A stretch of DNA of 23,856 bases from Anaerolineae bacterium (GTDB lineage: Bacteria > Chloroflexota > Anaerolineae > J102): positions 1 through 23,856 of the forward strand of contig JALXAF010000154.1 in NCBI GenBank assembly GCA_026992375.1, written 5' to 3'. Below are positions 7,538 through 15,985 of the stretch, piece after piece (position 1 is the stretch's first letter; each line of letters begins with the position of its first letter). A program made the position numbers and the translations under genes. A model generated the notes under the pieces. It was not told where the DNA came from. It did not search any database and saw nothing but the letters and a program-made list of their open reading frames with translations.

Positions 7538-7892
7538 ACCCTTGCAGTCGCCGCTGCAGCAATATGAGAACGCCAGAAACGAGCTCCTGGCCGCTTTGCA
7601 GACCGCGCAAGAGATGCAGGAGCTGGCCGCCCAGGCGCCCAAAGAATCTGGCTATGAGCCTATCACCCAATTGACTCCAGAGGGGACTCCTCCCCTGGAA
7701 CTGGACGCGGCCTATGCTCGGCTCACCCAGGCCCTCAAAGAGATCGAGGAGGCCCAAAAAGCCATCGAGCTCAAAGAACAAGAGATTGAAGGAATAAGAA
7801 AATCGGCTCAGTTGTATACCTATTTGATCATTGGCGCTGCCATTCTCATCCTTGGCTATCTTGTTTACCTCATGGTCCTGAAGGCCGGATAA
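7509..7892 (+). CDS. Tail-anchored coiled-coil membrane protein
   Basis: The 127-aa product, starting at GTG 7509, has an N-terminal helical region (about 12-45), a short Pro/Gly-rich linker (about 45-62), a second coiled-coil helix (about 65-100) and a single transmembrane helix at about 104-123 near the C-terminus. No signal peptide is present, so a C-tail-anchored protein with a cytoplasmic coiled coil is likely. It sits between WXG100-like C (29-nt overlap) and the HerA-like ATPase (4-nt gap), so all three are probably made together. A likely role is to tether the HerA-like ATPase or helical proteins to the membrane (inference). No named family was recognised. Confidence 0.82.
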   Translation: MTNITIHIPEPLQSPLQQYENARNELLAALQTAQEMQELAAQAPKESGYEPITQLTPEGTPPLELDAAYARLTQALKEIEEAQKAIELKEQEIEGIRKSAQLYTYLIIGAAILILGYLVYLMVLKAG

Positions 7893-7896
7893 TACT

Positions 7897-10566
7897 ATGA
7901 ATTTACACGCAGGCTTCCTTTATCAACCACACGGCGTGATCTTGGGCTTTACGCTGCCTTATCTGCCCGATTTCCTGGAAGATCACACCCTGGTCGGAGA
8001 AAGGAAATCGGAAAAGGTGCAGGAAGTCCTGGCCCGCCAGACCCAGTTCATCGCCGCGCTCTGGCGCTGGCAGGGCGCGGCCTTTAGCCTGCGCTATCTC
8101 TATCACCCGCAGCGCGTCACCCTTCGGATCGCTTTACTGGCCCGCATCGCGGTGCGTCCGGAACACCGACAGAGCGCCGGGGAAGAGCTGGCCAAACAGC
8201 TCCTGCGCCTGGGAAGCGCATTCGGTTTACCCTTGGAGCCGGTGGCGGATAGGGAGGAACTCCAGCATCTGCTCTCCCCTTTTGCCTCATCCACCATTGT
8301 CGAACTTCGTCAACATGAAGAGGTCGTCCCCCTCACCTGGCTGGGAGGAGACGCCTATGTGGTGCACGCCTTGAATCGCCCGGCCGGTAGTTTTCTCCTC
8401 CCCTTTCTCGGCCTTGGCCAGTACGATAGCCCTATTCTCATCAACCTCCACCTTCAGCCCACTCAACTGACCCCCCAGGAAAGTCAGAGCATCGCCCGGG
8501 CCGCGGGCGTGGCTCAAACTGCCAGCGATTGGCAAAAGCAAGACTACGGTCGTCAGCAAAGTCGCCGTTTCATCGATCCCCAGGCGCAGATGGTGGCTCA
8601 AATTTACACCGCCAGTCTGCGCCGTCTGGCTCGCCCCTTTCTGGTCCTGGCCCAGGTCGCCAGCCCCGATGCTGTCGCGGCCATGACCGTGGCCCAATCT
8701 CTTTCCACAGCCATCACCGCCCTGCCGCCATGGGAACATCGTTCCGAAGCAGACCCGCCCGTGACCATGGACGCGCTCTGGCCCACCCAATCCGCGGAGA
8801 TCGAGGCCGCCCGGCAAACCATGAGCCAACTCACCCTGCGCATGTGGGGGCCTCGCCTCGCCACCGAAGGCAAAGAACGCTTCCGCTATCTCACCGACGC
8901 GCAGGGCGCGACCTGCCTCTTTCGTTTCCCCATCTCGGTGCAGGGCGGCATCCCCGGCGTCGTGGTGCGTCAACAAGCGCCCGATTTCGTTGCAGGCTCC
9001 CATCGGGCGGGCGTGAGGGATGATGAGGTGCACTTAGGCGTGTATCAGAGCGGGGGGAATGTGACGATCCAGGTCAAGGATCTGACCCGACACGGCATCA
9101 TTGCCGGGCTTCCGGGCAGTGGCAAGACCAACACCGCCCTCTACATCCTCGATCAGCTCTGGCGACGCCATCGCGTCCCCTTCATGGTCATCGAACCGGC
9201 CAAAAGCGAATATCGGGGTTTGAGCCAGCAGCCAGGCTATGAGGACCTGCTCATCTTCACCTTGGGCGATGAGACCACATCCCCCTTCCGTCTCAACCCC
9301 TTCGAACTGCTTCCGGGCGTGCGGGTGGAAGCGCATCTGGAAATGCTCAATGTGGCCATTAATGCCGCCCTGCCCCAGTTTGGCGTGCTGCCCACCATCA
9401 TTGAAGAGGCCCTGGAAAACGTCTATCGTCATTACGGTTGGGAACTGATCGACCGGGCGGATGAACAGGAGGAGCGTCTGTTCCCCACCTTGGCCGATTT
9501 CTATCGAGAAGCCATTCGCGTGGTGCAGCAACGAGGTTACCGGGGTGAACTGAACGACAACATCACCGCGGCGGTCAAAGGCCGCATTGGCAGCCTCTTG
9601 CGCGGGAGCAAAGGGTTCATGTTCAATTGCCGACGCTCTCTCCCCTTCGACCATCTCCTTTCCCGGCCCGTCATCCTGGAGATGGACGCGCTGAGTGACG
9701 ACGCCAAGGGGCTTGCGATGATGTTCCTGCTCATTTTGCTGAGAGAGTATCGCCGGCGTGACCACATTTTGCATCCTGAAAAAAAGGGACTGCGCCATCT
9801 TCTGCTCATCGAAGAAGCCCATCGCGTCATGGAAAACGTGCAGTCGGTGGGGCCTTCGGAGGTGGCCGCGGATACCCGGGCCAAGGCGGTAAAGGTGATC
9901 ACCGACTTTTTGGTGGAGATGCGGGCCTACGGCCAGGGCATGCTCATTGCCGAACAAAGCCCTGAAAAACTAGCCCCCGACGCGGTGCGCAATACGAATC
10001 TGAAGATCGCTCACATGCTGCCGGGGCGCCAGGATCGGGCGGCGTTGGCCTCGGCCATGATCATGGACGAACAGCAGGAACTGTTCATGGGCAAATTGCG
10101 GGTGGGGCAGGCTGCTGTTTTCATGACCGGCTTCGAGAAAGCCACCTTCATGCGCGTACCCAACTACAAAGACGAAGCGGGTTTCGCGGATTACCTCCTG
10201 GATGATGAGGTCTCGCGTCACATGGCGCGCTATCAACTCGCGGCCCGTAGCAGTTATCTTCCCTTCGACGGGTGTCGTTTCTGCGGTGAGCCTTGTCGTT
10301 ATCGTTCGGTCATCGAACCTGTCACCCGCCATCGTCCCACAGCCAAACGCTTTCAGCAGGCACTGCTTCGTTTCGAAGAGCATCCCGAACCCGAATTCTG
10401 GCCCGAGAACTGGCGGGCGGTGGCCCAGGTTTGCCTGGACGCCGCGGCCCGGGCCGGACACCCCAAAAACCAGGAGGCTGCCTATTGCTATCTTGCCCAC
10501 GAAATCGACTTCCCCTTCACCGAACATATGCGTCGGCAGTTCATTACTGCAATGTTCAACCAATAG
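7897..10566 (+). CDS. HerA/VirB4-like (DUF87-type) ATPase with C-terminal Cys cluster
   Basis: The 889-aa protein has an N-terminal domain (1-380) of unknown fold, then a HerA/FtsK-superfamily ATPase. Walker A is GLPGSGKT at 404-411, preceded by the typical strand RHGIIA. Walker B is LLLIEEAH at 635-642, with the double Glu common in HerA and VirB4. A later IAEQSPEKLAPDAVRNTN segment fits the Gln/Arg sensor region of HerA. After the ATPase, CRFCGEPC (Cys793, 796, 800) suggests a metal site, then a helical C-terminus. HerA-type ATPases pump DNA or, as VirB4/TraC, power type IV secretion. Beside a WXG100/FtsK set, a second export motor is inferred. No NurA or Sir2 partner is present, which argues against a standard repair or defence HerA. 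The start is coupled 4 nt after the previous stop. Confidence 0.9.
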   Translation: MNLHAGFLYQPHGVILGFTLPYLPDFLEDHTLVGERKSEKVQEVLARQTQFIAALWRWQGAAFSLRYLYHPQRVTLRIALLARIAVRPEHRQSAGEELAKQLLRLGSAFGLPLEPVADREELQHLLSPFASSTIVELRQHEEVVPLTWLGGDAYVVHALNRPAGSFLLPFLGLGQYDSPILINLHLQPTQLTPQESQSIARAAGVAQTASDWQKQDYGRQQSRRFIDPQAQMVAQIYTASLRRLARPFLVLAQVASPDAVAAMTVAQSLSTAITALPPWEHRSEADPPVTMDALWPTQSAEIEAARQTMSQLTLRMWGPRLATEGKERFRYLTDAQGATCLFRFPISVQGGIPGVVVRQQAPDFVAGSHRAGVRDDEVHLGVYQSGGNVTIQVKDLTRHGIIAGLPGSGKTNTALYILDQLWRRHRVPFMVIEPAKSEYRGLSQQPGYEDLLIFTLGDETTSPFRLNPFELLPGVRVEAHLEMLNVAINAALPQFGVLPTIIEEALENVYRHYGWELIDRADEQEERLFPTLADFYREAIRVVQQRGYRGELNDNITAAVKGRIGSLLRGSKGFMFNCRRSLPFDHLLSRPVILEMDALSDDAKGLAMMFLLILLREYRRRDHILHPEKKGLRHLLLIEEAHRVMENVQSVGPSEVAADTRAKAVKVITDFLVEMRAYGQGMLIAEQSPEKLAPDAVRNTNLKIAHMLPGRQDRAALASAMIMDEQQELFMGKLRVGQAAVFMTGFEKATFMRVPNYKDEAGFADYLLDDEVSRHMARYQLAARSSYLPFDGCRFCGEPCRYRSVIEPVTRHRPTAKRFQQALLRFEEHPEPEFWPENWRAVAQVCLDAAARAGHPKNQEAAYCYLAHEIDFPFTEHMRRQFITAMFNQ

Positions 10567-10590
10567 TGTCGTATATTCGAGGAGTTTCCC

Positions 10591-11037
10591 ATGAATTTCT
10601 TCAAAACGATTTTCCTCATACTAGGATTGTTTGTTTTTGCTGCCTTCGTAGCTAACTGTGGTGCCCTATCCCAGCCCACAGGACAAGAACTCCCTACTAA
10701 CTCAAATAAGTCACATCCTCCTAATTTGACTTCTACTCTTTTCGACCTATATGAGAGCTGGCAGGAGGACCCTGAAAAGACCGTGCAGAATCCGAAGTTT
10801 TCCAATTTGCAGTTTGATGGAGATAGAGTGAAAGTTACCCTCGTTCTCTTGTCTAATAAGGACACAAATAAAGTGCTGACCTCCCCAGAATTTAAGGAGA
10901 ACGCGGAAGTCATTGCCAATTATGAAAACTTCATTGATGCCTGGGTGAAGATAACTGCATTACCTGCTATATCTCGACTACCTGGCATTTCAATTGTGCA
11001 GGAATCTGTCGGCGGAGTGCCGAACTCGCCTCAATAG
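10591..11037 (+). CDS. Stand-alone propeptide-like lipoprotein, candidate protease inhibitor or chaperone
   Basis: The 148-aa protein has a hydrophobic N-terminus (4-22) ending in FVANCGA, a lipobox-like site with Cys23. A polar linker precedes a ~90-residue domain. That domain resembles the N-terminal region of the next gene's subtilisin: both contain DRVKV followed by hydrophobic strands, then an IANYENFIDAW / VASYDRWMDAW segment, then GISIVQE / GVTFIQE. Subtilisin propeptides of the I9 type fold and inhibit their enzymes, and free-standing relatives act as inhibitors. This one may therefore control the neighbouring protease at the membrane (inference). GAGGAG at about 10579-10584 supports the start. 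Base composition is AT-richer than the upstream operon, suggesting a separate origin for this gene and the next. Confidence 0.8.
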   Translation: MNFFKTIFLILGLFVFAAFVANCGALSQPTGQELPTNSNKSHPPNLTSTLFDLYESWQEDPEKTVQNPKFSNLQFDGDRVKVTLVLLSNKDTNKVLTSPEFKENAEVIANYENFIDAWVKITALPAISRLPGISIVQESVGGVPNSPQ

Positions 11038-11085
11038 GTGTATGGTTGCGATTTTGAGCTTTTAATCGTTCTTCTTTCTTTAACC

Positions 11086-11090
11086 GGAGG
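11086..11090 (+). promoter_or_regulatory. Ribosome binding site setting the ATG start at 11099
   Basis: GGAGG lies 8 nt before ATG 11099. A TTG codon at 11093 in the same frame is too close to the site to be favoured. Confidence 0.7.
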
Positions 11091-11098
11091 CGTTGATC

Positions 11099-14000
11099 AT
11101 GAAGCATTTAAGGCTCATCTTAACAATTATCGGGTTCTTTGTTTTTGCTGTTGTTTCACTTTCATCGGGTTTTGTGATGGCTCAGTCAGGAGATTCTGAA
11201 CCCAGACGAGATGAAAACATAACATTTCAACCGTCCCCTAAATCAGGCAACACCAAATTAAGCACAGTGATGAATGTCTTAGTCGACGCAAGTAAGTCGG
11301 GGCGCCCCGTGGATGAACTCGCATCCTTGGCATCGATGCACGATATCGAAATAGCCCAGGATCGCGTAAAAGTTATGCTGATTTTGGAAGCTTCTGCAGA
11401 TAATGAATACATAAGTAGGATGATTCAATCTATGGGAGGCGAGGTTGTTGCATCCTATGATCGCTGGATGGATGCTTGGTTGCCGATAGGAAGCCTGGAT
11501 TCCTTGGCAGACATGGCCGGTGTTACCTTTATCCAGGAACCTATCCATCTCTTTCCCATTGATCCTGAGGAAACACCTTCAGTTCAATCAAATGATTCAT
11601 CTGCAGGCTCGGTTATCTCTCAAGGTGTAGCAGCTTCAAATGCCAGTGCCTGGCATCAAGCAGGCATCTCCGGTGCGAATGTTAAGATAGCGATCTTTGA
11701 TTTTTTCAAAGATTATACGATAGCACAATCTAGAGGAGAACTGCCATCGAATATCACGCGTTATGGTCCATTAGACTACACTTATCGTCATGGTACGGCC
11801 GTTGCAGAAATCATACATGATATGGCACCAGGCGCATCGTTGACATTTGCGAGTCCAGGCACAGTGACTGAATTAGGCAGTTATATCGATCATCTCTCAC
11901 GAGATGGATATGATATTATCAGTTCATCCCTTGCGTGGGCAAATATCGAACCGGGAGATGGCTCTGGCCCTATTTCAAGTGCTATTACAGCAGCTAAAAA
12001 CCGGGGGACTTTGTATGTTCAATCTGCAGGTAATTACGCACAGCGTCATTGGGACGACGTATTTAGAGACGATGACCATGACGGATGGATGAATTTTTCT
12101 TCTAGAGATGAGGTTCAATCGATCGGTTGGGTTAATGCCAACTCGACTATCTGGCTCAACTTGAGATGGAATGACTGGCCTACTTCAGACGAAGACTACG
12201 ATTTCTATCTTATTCATATTGCACCTGACAATACGCTCACAATGGTCGCTGGTTCTGAGAATTATCAAACTGGAACCCAACCGCCGACAGAACGCATAAT
12301 TTTCTCCGTGAGACAGTCTGGAGAATATGGCTTTGCGATAAAAAATTACTCAGCAAGTGGCCGAGAAACACTAGATGTTCTTGGATTTTTGGGAGGGGAT
12401 CATTTCGAATACAACCATGTCTCACGTAGTTTGGCAGACCCTGCTGCGGCTCGCGATGCCTTTTCTGTCGCGGCAATCGATGTCAATTCGCCATTCCATT
12501 TGGAATCCTACAGCTCTCGAGGACCTACACACGGGCCTGGTGGTGTTTTAACGGGGGGACTTGCCCAACCGAGAATTGCAGCATATGCTAACGTTGATAC
12601 GTGGGCATATGGTCCTAGACGCTTCAATGGTACTTCGTCGGCGGCACCCCATGTTAGTGGGGCAGCAGCATTGGTTTATTCGGCCTTCCCCAATTATACT
12701 CCTGCACAAGTCCAAGGATTTCTTGAGAATCGAGCCTTAGATTTGGGAGTTTCTGGTTATGACTTTGCCTATGGAAAAGGGCGTTTATATTTAGGAAATC
12801 CAGTATCTTCGGGAGGCGGCGATAGCTACGAGCCTGACAACAATGCTTCTCAGGCCAGGAGTATCAGCACAGATGGGAGTCGGCAGACCCACAATTTCCA
12901 TGTGGCCGGGGATAACGACTGGGTGTGGTTCCATGCGACGGCGGGCACCCAATATACCATTGAGACCTCGAATCTGGGCTCCAGCTCCGACACCTACATG
13001 TATTTGTATGATCATAACGGCACCACGATTCTGGCACAAAATGACGATGGCGGTGCGGGTCTGGCATCGAGGATCGTGTGGACAGCCCCTGAAGGCGGCA
13101 CTTACTTTGTGCGGGTACGGCACTATGACAGTTCGCGATATGGACCCAATACCCGGTATGACTTGAGTGTCCGGACTACGGCATCTTCATCGGCCGACAG
13201 TTACGAGCCGGATAATAATGCTTCCCAGGCCAGGAGTATCAGCACAGATGGGAGTCGGCAGACCCACAATTTCCATGTGGCCGGGGACAACGACTGGGTG
13301 TGGTTCCATGCGACGGCAGGCGCCCAATACACCATCGAGACCTCGAATCTGGGCTCCAGCTCCGACACTTACATGTATTTGTACGATCATAACGGCACCA
13401 CGATTCTGGCACAAAATGACGATGGCGGTGCGGGCCTGGCATCGAGGATCGTATGGACAGCTCCTGAGGGCGGCACTTACTTTGTGCGGGTACGGCACTA
13501 CAACAGTTCGCGATATGGACCCAATACCCGGTATGATTTGAGTGTTCGGGTCACGGCATCCTCGTCGGCCGACAGCTACGAGCCTGACAACAATGCTTCT
13601 CAGGCCAGGAGTATCAGCACAGATGGGAGTCGGCAGACCCACAATTTCCATGTGGCCGGGGACAACGACTGGGTGTGGTTCCATGCGACGGCAGGCGCCC
13701 AATACACCATTGAGACCTCGAATCTGGGCTCCAGCTCCGACACTTACATGTATTTGTACGATCATAATGGCACCACGATTCTGGCACAAAATGACGATGG
13801 CGGTGAAGGCCTGGCATCGAGAATCGTGTGGACAGCCCCTGAAGGCGGCACTTACTTTGTGCGGGTACGGCACTATGACAGTTCGCGATATGGACCCAAT
13901 ACCCGGTATGACTTGAGTGTCCGGGCTACGGCATCTTCATCGGCCGACAGTTACGAGCCGGATAATAATGCTTCCCAGGCCAGGAGCATCAGCACAGATG

Positions 14001-15436
14001 GGAGTCGGCAGACCCACAATTTCCATGTGGCCGGGGACAACGACTGGGTGTGGTTCCATGCGACGGCGGGCACCCAATATACCATCGAGACCTCGAATCT
14101 GGGCTCCAGCTCCGACACCTATATGTATTTGTACGATCATGACGGTACCACGATCCTGGCCCAAGATGACGATGGCGGTGAAGGCCTGGCATCGAGAATC
14201 GTGTGGGCGGCCCCTGGTGACGGTACTTACTATGTGCGGGTACGGCACTATGACAGTTCGCGATATGGACCCAATACCCGGTATGACTTGAGTGTCCGGG
14301 CTACGGCATCTTCATCGGCCGACAGTTACGAGCCGGATAATAATGCTTCCCAGGCCAGGAGCATCAGCACAGATGGGAGTCGGCAGACCCACAATTTCCA
14401 TGTGGCCGGGGACAACGACTGGGTGTGGTTCCATGCGACGGCGGGCACCCAATATACCATCGAGACCTCGAATCTGGGCTCCAGCTCCGACACCTATATG
14501 TATTTGTACGATCATGACGGTACCACGATCCTGGCCCAAGATGACGATGGCGGTGAAGGCCTGGCATCGAGAATCGTGTGGGCGGCCCCTGGTGACGGTA
14601 CTTACTATGTGCGAGTCCAGCACTACGATAGTTCGCAGTATGGGCCCGATACCCAGTATGATCTGAGCGTCCACTCCAACATGGTTTTCCAAGAATCAGA
14701 AGGGTCCATTTTCTTGAAAGCTCCTCACAAGTCTATCACTCCGGGCGAATCGCTATCAATCGCCGTGTGTGCATTGCTTCCTTCGGAAGCGAAGCATGTC
14801 AAGTTTGAGGTATCTGGCAAAGGAAATGAAACGTATCGCATTTCGCCAATTCTTGGTAAACTATCCCAAGGTCAGGATGCGGACGCCATCATTATGAATC
14901 TGCAGGAGGAGAGCAGTGAATCGAGTGGAAACACCACGTTGCTATCCTTCACCTTCACCCAGCCATTGGAGAATAGGGAGGCTACTTGTCTGTTTACAAT
15001 GGATGTGACTGCTGGCGACATGCCTCCTGGCACAAAGATTGTATTCACCATCCATGGTAACTTGGATGCCGGAACATCGGAAAAGTCATTGGGAAGCGTA
15101 ACCCACATCATCTCGGTTGAAGAATCTAAGCCCAAAATTGATCGAATTGAACCGGATCGAATCGTAACGGGACAATCGACCATGGTTTCAATATGGGGAT
15201 CTGGATTCATCGATAAGCCAACCGTTCTGCTCGATGATATGGTTATGGACGAAGTCGAGTTCGTAAAGAGCGATCACCTTCGAATAAAGATTCCCGCTAC
15301 GATAAAACCCGGGACGTATAAGGTCATTGTTGAGAATCCGGATGGCGGACTGGCGACGTTGTCGGAAGGCTTGACAGTTGTATCCGCTGATGACACCAGT
15401 TCTCAGATTTTCCTGCCATTACAACAGCAGCATTGA
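11099..15436 (+). CDS. Secreted subtilisin-like (S8) protease with five PPC domains and an IPT/TIG-like domain
   Basis: The 1445-aa protein starts with a signal peptide (about 1-28). A propeptide-like region follows (about 50-150), similar to the preceding small protein. The S8 domain (about 180-560) has the triad Asp201 in AIFDFF, His231 in YRHGTAVAE and Ser513 in NGTSSAAPH, with oxyanion Asn312 in SAGNY. All are intact, so the enzyme is predicted active. A ~120-residue beta-rich insert, itself PPC-like, lies between Asn312 and Ser513. Five PPC domains of exactly 125 residues follow from residue 575, each starting DSYEPDNNASQA. These usually aid secretion or surface binding and are often removed on maturation. 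A cohesin-like stretch and an IPT/TIG-like domain (about 1345-1432) precede the end, SSQIFLPLQQQH, a tail style I associate with Chloroflexota secreted proteins. It is probably co-transcribed with 10591-11037. Confidence 0.93.
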   Translation: MKHLRLILTIIGFFVFAVVSLSSGFVMAQSGDSEPRRDENITFQPSPKSGNTKLSTVMNVLVDASKSGRPVDELASLASMHDIEIAQDRVKVMLILEASADNEYISRMIQSMGGEVVASYDRWMDAWLPIGSLDSLADMAGVTFIQEPIHLFPIDPEETPSVQSNDSSAGSVISQGVAASNASAWHQAGISGANVKIAIFDFFKDYTIAQSRGELPSNITRYGPLDYTYRHGTAVAEIIHDMAPGASLTFASPGTVTELGSYIDHLSRDGYDIISSSLAWANIEPGDGSGPISSAITAAKNRGTLYVQSAGNYAQRHWDDVFRDDDHDGWMNFSSRDEVQSIGWVNANSTIWLNLRWNDWPTSDEDYDFYLIHIAPDNTLTMVAGSENYQTGTQPPTERIIFSVRQSGEYGFAIKNYSASGRETLDVLGFLGGDHFEYNHVSRSLADPAAARDAFSVAAIDVNSPFHLESYSSRGPTHGPGGVLTGGLAQPRIAAYANVDTWAYGPRRFNGTSSAAPHVSGAAALVYSAFPNYTPAQVQGFLENRALDLGVSGYDFAYGKGRLYLGNPVSSGGGDSYEPDNNASQARSISTDGSRQTHNFHVAGDNDWVWFHATAGTQYTIETSNLGSSSDTYMYLYDHNGTTILAQNDDGGAGLASRIVWTAPEGGTYFVRVRHYDSSRYGPNTRYDLSVRTTASSSADSYEPDNNASQARSISTDGSRQTHNFHVAGDNDWVWFHATAGAQYTIETSNLGSSSDTYMYLYDHNGTTILAQNDDGGAGLASRIVWTAPEGGTYFVRVRHYNSSRYGPNTRYDLSVRVTASSSADSYEPDNNASQARSISTDGSRQTHNFHVAGDNDWVWFHATAGAQYTIETSNLGSSSDTYMYLYDHNGTTILAQNDDGGEGLASRIVWTAPEGGTYFVRVRHYDSSRYGPNTRYDLSVRATASSSADSYEPDNNASQARSISTDGSRQTHNFHVAGDNDWVWFHATAGTQYTIETSNLGSSSDTYMYLYDHDGTTILAQDDDGGEGLASRIVWAAPGDGTYYVRVRHYDSSRYGPNTRYDLSVRATASSSADSYEPDNNASQARSISTDGSRQTHNFHVAGDNDWVWFHATAGTQYTIETSNLGSSSDTYMYLYDHDGTTILAQDDDGGEGLASRIVWAAPGDGTYYVRVQHYDSSQYGPDTQYDLSVHSNMVFQESEGSIFLKAPHKSITPGESLSIAVCALLPSEAKHVKFEVSGKGNETYRISPILGKLSQGQDADAIIMNLQEESSESSGNTTLLSFTFTQPLENREATCLFTMDVTAGDMPPGTKIVFTIHGNLDAGTSEKSLGSVTHIISVEESKPKIDRIEPDRIVTGQSTMVSIWGSGFIDKPTVLLDDMVMDEVEFVKSDHLRIKIPATIKPGTYKVIVENPDGGLATLSEGLTVVSADDTSSQIFLPLQQQH
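12821..14690 (+). repeat. Five in-frame 375-bp tandem repeats (PPC domain array)
   Basis: Repeat starts are at 12821, 13196, 13571, 13946 and 14321, each with GAYAGYTACGAGCC. The units are nearly identical at DNA level, including most silent positions. Units 4 and 5 match over almost their whole length and differ mainly in the last ~70 bp of unit 5, where CGG codons become CAG. This pattern implies recent duplication or gene conversion rather than ancient domain repetition. Confidence 0.95.
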
Positions 15437-15454
15437 CGCTGACTGAGGTTACTT

Positions 15455-15497
15455 ACCTCCATGGGTGCGCATCGTGGTATTGTGCACTCATGGAGGT
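15455..15497 (+). terminator. Terminator-like hairpin after the protease gene
   Basis: ACCTCCATGGGTGCGCA pairs with TGTGCACTCATGGAGGT (17-bp stem with two imperfect pairs) around the loop TCGTGGTAT, 18 bp after the stop codon. The downstream tract is CTTAGCCCTTTTCTC, not a clean T-run, so termination is probable but not certain. Confidence 0.65.
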
Positions 15498-15550
15498 GTC
15501 CTTAGCCCTTTTCTCTTCCTGACTTCGTGGTTCTATTTTCGGAGCAGGCG

Positions 15551-15600
15551 CCACGAGCAATGGCTCACCACATAACGACGAAAATGGGAACGCAGATTGA
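15551..15600 (+). repeat. Dispersed repeat, copy 2
   Basis: Contains GAGCAATGGCTC (a short palindrome), then CACCACATAACGACGAAAAT and GGGAACGCAG, the same order as copy 1 at 117-160. Confidence 0.75.
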
Positions 15601-15609
15601 CACAGCCTT

Positions 15610-15655
15610 CGGACACAGATTTTTATAAATTATCCGTGTCATCTGTGTGCATCCG
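15610..15655. repeat. Small inverted repeat between dispersed repeat copies
   Basis: CGGACACAGAT on the left and ATCTGTGTGCATCCG on the right are imperfect reverse complements around an AT-rich loop. They belong to the CACAGAT/CGCAGAT module type seen elsewhere in the window. Confidence 0.55.
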
Positions 15656-15675
15656 TGAGCTATTTACGAAATAGT

Positions 15676-15720
15676 CGCCATGAGCAATCGCTCACCGCAT
15701 AACGATGAAAATAGGGCGCA
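15676..15720 (+). repeat. Dispersed repeat, copy 3
   Basis: Contains TGAGCAATCGCTCA, a perfect short palindrome with a four-base loop, then CCGCATAACGATGAAAATAGG. It runs directly into the heptamer array. Confidence 0.75.
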
Positions 15721-15771
15721 AGTGGCAGGTAGCAAGTGGCAAGTGGCAGGTAGCAGGTAGCAGGTGGCAGG
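15719..15771 (+). repeat. Heptamer tandem repeat array
   Basis: About 7.6 units of CARGTRG: CAAGTGG, CAGGTAG, CAAGTGG twice, CAGGTAG twice, CAGGTGG and a partial unit. The same heptamer type appears at 173-196, also just after a copy of the dispersed repeat. Confidence 0.85.
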
Positions 15772-15829
15772 AGCGCAGATTTCCGCAGATGGTCTTATGT
15801 TCAACTACTGAACACTGAATACTAGCTTT

Positions 15830-15980
15830 CCTGAAAAACTCACTTCACCGCAGAGTGCGCTGAGAGCGCAGAGAAAATCATCAGGTTTCGCAGAGAAAAT
15901 ACATCTGAATCCAGTCTTTTAACTTTGTGTCCTCTGCGTTCTCCGCGGTGAGCAACCTTTTTGCAGTGGAGCCAATACTG
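15830..15980. repeat. Palindromic element, unit A of a tandem pair
   Basis: Begins CCTGAAAAACT, with a left arm of CACCGCAGAG..GCGCAGAG and a right arm of CCTCTGCGTTCTCCGCGGTG, ending in CCTTTTTGCAGTGGAGCC and AATACTG. The arms are approximate reverse complements. Its ends match those of unit B, so the pair looks like two insertions or a duplication of one small element. No ORF is present. Confidence 0.7.
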
Positions 15981-15985
15981 GATGT

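Noticed and set aside
7897..10566. HerA-based antiphage defence or DNA-repair module
   Set aside because: No NurA, Sir2, DUF4297 or nuclease gene is adjacent. The neighbours are WXG100-like, coiled-coil and membrane proteins.
12821..14690. Possible CRISPR or satellite array
   Set aside because: The period is 375 bp, fully coding, with no unique spacers. It is a protein domain array.
13187..14692. Repeated open frames on both strands within the PPC array
   Set aside because: They repeat with the 375-bp period because the DNA repeats. The PPC frame is the one continuous with the protease.
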